DNA of 17,022 nt from JACPFV01 sp052386975 (GTDB lineage: Bacteria > Pseudomonadota > Gammaproteobacteria > Nevskiales > Nevskiaceae). The position numbers and the translations under genes were made by a program. The notes under the pieces were generated by a model that was given only the letters and a program-made list of their open reading frames with translations, searched no databases and had not been told where the DNA came from. The stretch spans positions 1 through 17,022 of the forward strand of contig JBQTJQ010000055.1 in assembly GCA_052386975.1 (NCBI GenBank). The letters are read 5' to 3'. This document shows positions 13,804-17,022 of this stretch, piece by piece; position 1 is the first letter of the stretch; every line of letters starts with the position of its first letter.

Positions 13804-15153
13804 ATGCAGCAGGACACGATCGCCGCGGTCGCCACCGCGCCCGGGCGCGGCGCCGTCGGCATCGTGCGGCTGTCGGGCCCGCAGGCCTTCGCCATCGCCG
13901 AACGGCTCGCGGGTCCGAAGCCGCCGCCGCGCCACGCGGCGCTGCGCACGTTCGCGGACGAAAAAGGCGAGGCGCTCGACCAGGGCCTCGTGCTGCTGTT
14001 CGCCAGGCCGGAGTCCTACACCGGCGAGGACGTGGTCGAGCTGCAGGGCCACGGCGGCCCGCTGCTGCTCGACCTGCTGGTGCGCGCGGCCTGCGCGCTG
14101 GGCGCGCGGCCTGCGCGGCCCGGCGAATTCTCCGAGCGCGCCTTTCTCAACGGCCGCCTCGACCTGGCCCAGGCCGAGGCCATCGCCGACCTGATCAGCG
14201 CCTCCACCGCCGAGGCGGCGCGCGCGGCGCAGCGCTCGCTGTCGGGAGAGTTCTCGACGCGGGTCCGCGCGCTGGTCGAGGAGGTGACCGCGCTGCGCGC
14301 CTACGTCGAAGGCGCGCTGGATTTCCCCGACGAGGACGTGGACTGGCTGGCCGACTTGGCGCTGGAAGCGCGGCTCGACGCGCTGCTCGCGCACTTGCGC
14401 GCGCTGCTCGACGCGGCCGCGCAGGGCCGGCGCCTGCGCGAGGGCATGGTCGTGGCGCTGGCCGGCCAGCCCAACGTCGGCAAGTCCACGCTGCTGAACC
14501 TGCTGGCCGGCACCGAGGCGGCGATCGTGACCGAGGTTCCCGGCACCACGCGCGACCTGCTGCGCGAGAACATCAGCCTCGAGGGGTTGCCGCTGACCGT
14601 GGTCGACACCGCCGGCTTGCGCGAGAGCGACGACCCGGTCGAGAAGATCGGCATCGAGCGGGCCTGGGGCGCGCTCGGGCACGCCGAGCTGGTGCTGTTC
14701 CTGGTGGATGACCGCGCCGGCACCACCGGCCAGGATCGCGCGCTGCTGGAGCGCGTGCCGAAGGGCGCCGAGGTCATCGTGGTGCGCAACAAGTGCGACC
14801 TGAGCGGCGAAACGCCGTCGCGCACGGTGGGCGACGGCGGCCGCGTCGAGCTGCGGCTGTGCGCCAGGAGCGGCGACGGCCTCGACCTGTTGAAAGCCGA
14901 GATTCGCCGCGCGGCCGGGCTGACCGCGACCGGCGAATCGCTGTTCTCCGCGCGCACCCGCCACGTCGATGCGCTGCAGCGGGCGCTGGCCTGCGCCACC
15001 GATGCCGAAAGGCGCCTCGGCGAGCGCGCCGCGCCCGAGCTGGCGGCGGAGGACCTGCGCCTGGCGCAGCAGGCCCTGGGCGAGATCACCGGCGCGGTCG
15101 GCTCCGACGACCTGCTGGGCCGGATTTTCAGCCAGTTCTGCATCGGCAAGTAG
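13804..15153 (+). CDS. mnmE: tRNA uridine-5-carboxymethylaminomethyl(34) synthesis GTPase MnmE
   Basis: MnmE (TrmE) is the GTPase that works with MnmG to modify U34 in the wobble position of certain tRNAs. The 449-residue product has the normal length and domain order. The N-terminal folate-binding domain starts DTIAAVATAPGRGAVGIVRL (4-23) and includes SYTGEDVVELQGHGG (71-85). The G domain, inserted in a helical domain, has GQPNVGKST at 221-229, DTAG at 268-271 and NKCD at 329-332. The C-terminal CIGK (446-449) bears the catalytic Cys. The ATG follows the EF-hand gene by 13 bp, with only a weak ribosome-binding site. In many relatives mnmE directly follows yidC, so its separation here marks an insertion. 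Confidence 0.98.
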   Translation: MQQDTIAAVATAPGRGAVGIVRLSGPQAFAIAERLAGPKPPPRHAALRTFADEKGEALDQGLVLLFARPESYTGEDVVELQGHGGPLLLDLLVRAACALGARPARPGEFSERAFLNGRLDLAQAEAIADLISASTAEAARAAQRSLSGEFSTRVRALVEEVTALRAYVEGALDFPDEDVDWLADLALEARLDALLAHLRALLDAAAQGRRLREGMVVALAGQPNVGKSTLLNLLAGTEAAIVTEVPGTTRDLLRENISLEGLPLTVVDTAGLRESDDPVEKIGIERAWGALGHAELVLFLVDDRAGTTGQDRALLERVPKGAEVIVVRNKCDLSGETPSRTVGDGGRVELRLCARSGDGLDLLKAEIRRAAGLTATGESLFSARTRHVDALQRALACATDAERRLGERAAPELAAEDLRLAQQALGEITGAVGSDDLLGRIFSQFCIGK

Positions 15154-15183
15154 CTGACGTAAACTCCGCGCCGGGAGGAACGC

Positions 15184-16152
15184 ATGCTCGTCAGCTGCGC
15201 GGCGTACCAGAACGGCAAGAAGATCGCCGACATCGGCGAGGACGAAATCCACGACTACGTGTCGCGCCCGGACACTTTCGTGTGGGTGGCACTGCGCGAT
15301 CCGGACAAGGCCAAGCTGATCGAGATGAAGCACGCCTTCGACCTGCACCCGCTCGCGGTCGAGGACGCGCGCCACGGCCACCAGCGCCCCAAGATCGAGG
15401 AGTACGGCGACTCGCTGTTCGTCGTCATGCACATGCTCGAAGTCGAGCCCGACGGCACGCTCAAGCTCGGCGAGCTCGACATCTTCGTGGGCCGCAACTA
15501 CGTGCTGTCGGTCCGCACCGCCGCCGAGAAGGGCTTCCAGGACGTGCGCGCCCGCAGCGAGCGCGAGCCGGAGCTGCTCAAGCACGGCGCCAGCTTCGTG
15601 CTGTACGCCCTGATGGACGCCGCCGTGGACCGCTACTTCCCGGTGCTGCAGGCGCTCGAGGTCGAGCTCGAGGGCATCGAGGAGCGCATCTTCGCCGGCG
15701 GCAGCCCGCGCGCGAATTTCAAGGCCTTGTACGCCCTCAAGCAGAAGCTGGTGACGATGAAGCACGCCATCGCGCCGCTGTTCGAGGCGGTCGGCAAGCT
15801 GCACGGCGGGCGCGTGCCGCAGGTGTGCGCCAACCTGCAGGACTACTTCCGCGACATCAGCGACCACCTCGGTCGCCTGAACCAGACCATCGACGCCATC
15901 CGCGACATGGGCATCACCGCGATCTCGGTGAACCTCGCCATGATCACGCTCGAAGAGAGCAGGACCATGAAGCAGCTGGCCGCCTACGCGGCCCTGATCG
16001 CGGTGCCGACGCTCATCGCCGGCGTCTATGGCATGAATTTCCGCCACATGCCCGAGATCGACTGGGTGTTCGGCTATCCGGCGGTGCTGTCGCTCATGGC
16101 CGTGATCGACTTCTACCTGTACTACAAGCTCAAGAAAGCCAAGTGGCTGTGA
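15184..16152 (+). CDS. corA: Magnesium/cobalt transport protein CorA
   Basis: CorA forms a homopentameric inner-membrane channel for Mg2+ (also Co2+). The 322-residue product is of usual length. It has a large acidic cytoplasmic domain (about 1-255), including HPLAVEDARHGHQRPKIEEY (55-74), and two C-terminal membrane helices at about 262-281 and 297-316. The signature selectivity motif YGMN is at 282-285 between them. The protein ends in the basic KLKKAKWL tail. A GGGAGGAA ribosome-binding site sits just before the ATG. The gene lies 30 bp after mnmE on the same strand and meets aroE tail-to-tail, 4 bp apart. It could be cotranscribed with mnmE or have its own promoter (TAAACT near 15161). 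Confidence 0.96.
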   Translation: MLVSCAAYQNGKKIADIGEDEIHDYVSRPDTFVWVALRDPDKAKLIEMKHAFDLHPLAVEDARHGHQRPKIEEYGDSLFVVMHMLEVEPDGTLKLGELDIFVGRNYVLSVRTAAEKGFQDVRARSEREPELLKHGASFVLYALMDAAVDRYFPVLQALEVELEGIEERIFAGGSPRANFKALYALKQKLVTMKHAIAPLFEAVGKLHGGRVPQVCANLQDYFRDISDHLGRLNQTIDAIRDMGITAISVNLAMITLEESRTMKQLAAYAALIAVPTLIAGVYGMNFRHMPEIDWVFGYPAVLSLMAVIDFYLYYKLKKAKWL

Positions 16153-16156
16153 CGCC

Positions 16157-16984
16157 CTAGGCCGCGCCGCGCAGCACGCGCAGCGCGGAGATCATCGGCG
16201 CCGTGGGCGGGCGCCGGCCGTGCCACAGCTCGAACGACGCGGCCGCCTGTTCCACCAGCATGCCGAGGCCGTCGGCCACCACGCGTGCACCGTGCGACAG
16301 CGCCCAATTGCGGAACGGCTCGAAGGCCTTGCCGTACGACAGGTCGTAACAGGCGCCGCCTTCCTTCAGCACGCCGTCCGGCAGCCGCGGCATCAGGCCG
16401 TCGTGGCCGGCCGAGGTCGCGTTGATCACCAGGTCGAAGCTGTCGCCTTTGAGCGCGACGTGGGTGGACGGGCGCAGCGGCCCGTGCGCCTTGAACTCCT
16501 CGGCCAGCTTCTCCACTTTCCACGGCGTGCGGCCCGAAATCACCAGCAGCGCGGGCTGCGCGTCGAGCAGCGGCTTCAAGGCGCCACGAGCCGCGCCGCC
16601 GGCGCCGAGCAGCAGCACGCGCAAGCCCGACGGGTTGAGCCAGTGGTTGTCGCGCAGGTCGCGCATCAGGCCCTCGCCGTCGGTGTTGTCGGCACGCCAG
16701 CCGGAGTCGGTGCGCGTCAGCGTGTTGGCCGCGCCGGCGAGCCGCGCGCGCTCGGCCACCTCGGTGGCGGCCGACAGCGCGGCGAGCTTGTGTGGCAGCG
16801 TGACGTTCATGCCGCGATAGCCGTCGCGGTGCAGGCGTGCCAGCGCACCCGCGAACGCCGCCGGCTCGACGTCGATCTTCTCGTAGGACAGCGACAGGCC
16901 GAGCTGCTGCGCGAATCCCTCGTGGATCTGCGGCGACAGGCTATGCGCGACGGGCTGGCCGAGGACGGCGAAGCGGTCCGTCAC
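16157..16984 (-). CDS. aroE: Shikimate dehydrogenase (NADP+)
   Basis: AroE reduces 3-dehydroshikimate to shikimate with NADPH in aromatic amino acid synthesis. With the GTG at 16982-16984 as start the product is 275 residues, the normal length, beginning MTDRFAVLGQPVAHSLSP. Shikimate-binding residues are visible: Ser15 and Ser17 in HSLSP, and Thr62 and the catalytic Lys66 in NVTLPHK. Asn87 (AANTLTR) and Asp102 (NTDGEG) complete the site. The NADP loop is GAGGAARGA (127-135). This start overlaps the stop of an upstream gene by GTGA and has a nearby GGAG; an in-frame GTG at 16997-16999 would add five residues. It is convergent with corA. Identity is secure and the start is likely. Confidence 0.95.
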   Translation of the reverse strand: MTDRFAVLGQPVAHSLSPQIHEGFAQQLGLSLSYEKIDVEPAAFAGALARLHRDGYRGMNVTLPHKLAALSAATEVAERARLAGAANTLTRTDSGWRADNTDGEGLMRDLRDNHWLNPSGLRVLLLGAGGAARGALKPLLDAQPALLVISGRTPWKVEKLAEEFKAHGPLRPSTHVALKGDSFDLVINATSAGHDGLMPRLPDGVLKEGGACYDLSYGKAFEPFRNWALSHGARVVADGLGMLVEQAAASFELWHGRRPPTAPMISALRVLRGAA

Positions 16985-17022
16985 TTCTCCGCCAGCCACT
17001 TCGCCGCGTCCCTGGCGAAGTA
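16981..17022 (-). CDS. C-terminal end of an unidentified upstream gene (partial)
   Basis: Reading the minus strand from the window edge, an open frame gives YFARDAAKWLAEK and then TGA (16981-16983), with that stop overlapping the aroE GTG. The 4-bp overlap suggests a coupled upstream gene cut by the window edge. Thirteen residues are too few to identify it. Confidence 0.45.
   Translation of the reverse strand, partial: YFARDAAKWLAEK

Noticed and set aside
13702..16047. 781-codon open frame on the minus strand
   Set aside because: It lies antisense to mnmE and corA, both unmistakable. Its translation is Arg/Ala/His/Gln-rich low complexity, typical of the complementary frame in GC-rich DNA.

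Overview
The window looks like a high-GC chromosomal segment around the replication origin of a gammaproteobacterium. Two things suggest this: the gene order dnaN-dnaA on the minus strand, diverging from rpmH-rnpA-yidD-yidC and (further on) mnmE on the plus strand, and the protein sequences (rpmH, YidC, MnmE with C-terminal CIGK). Xanthomonadales/Nevskiales-like bacteria are my best guess for the lineage, but that is inference.

Layout. (1) 1-268: no convincing gene; a GC-rich stretch bounded by a long inverted repeat. (2) 269-3089: dnaN and dnaA with a 248-bp, partly AT-rich spacer that is the best oriC candidate, and a 140-bp divergent dnaA/rpmH control region with one perfect DnaA box. (3) 3090-5531: rpmH, rnpA, yidD and yidC, closed by a perfect 10-bp hairpin. 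(4) 5595-13451: an accessory lipid/polyketide block between yidC and mnmE, which are usually adjacent. Its left half (+) holds a DarA-like flavodoxin-fold enzyme, a DarB-like KAS III, a small HTH-like protein and a BtrH-type acyltransferase/peptidase-fold protein. Its right half (-) reads ABC ATPase, ABC-2 permease, acyl carrier protein, KAS II-type ketosynthase, and a short chain-length-factor-like partner with Gln where the catalytic Cys would be. The two halves converge with overlapping stop codons. (5) 13476-16152: a secreted EF-hand protein, mnmE and corA (+). (6) 16157-17022: aroE (-) and the tail of an upstream gene.

How the block may work (inference): KS/CLF plus ACP build an acyl or polyene chain, DarB joins two chains head-to-head into a cyclohexanedione/resorcinol, DarA completes aromatisation, the BtrH-like protein moves or releases an acyl group, and the ABC transporter exports the lipid. 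No ketoreductase, dehydratase, phosphopantetheinyl transferase or malonyl transferase is encoded here, so those steps must come from elsewhere.

The most unusual signals are repeats built into the block. A 41-bp palindromic repeat occurs twice, each time forming the N-terminal codons of a gene of the minus-strand operon, and the two copies differ by a compensatory base pair. A separate 64-bp, near-perfect palindrome with A6/T6 ends splits the plus-strand operon.
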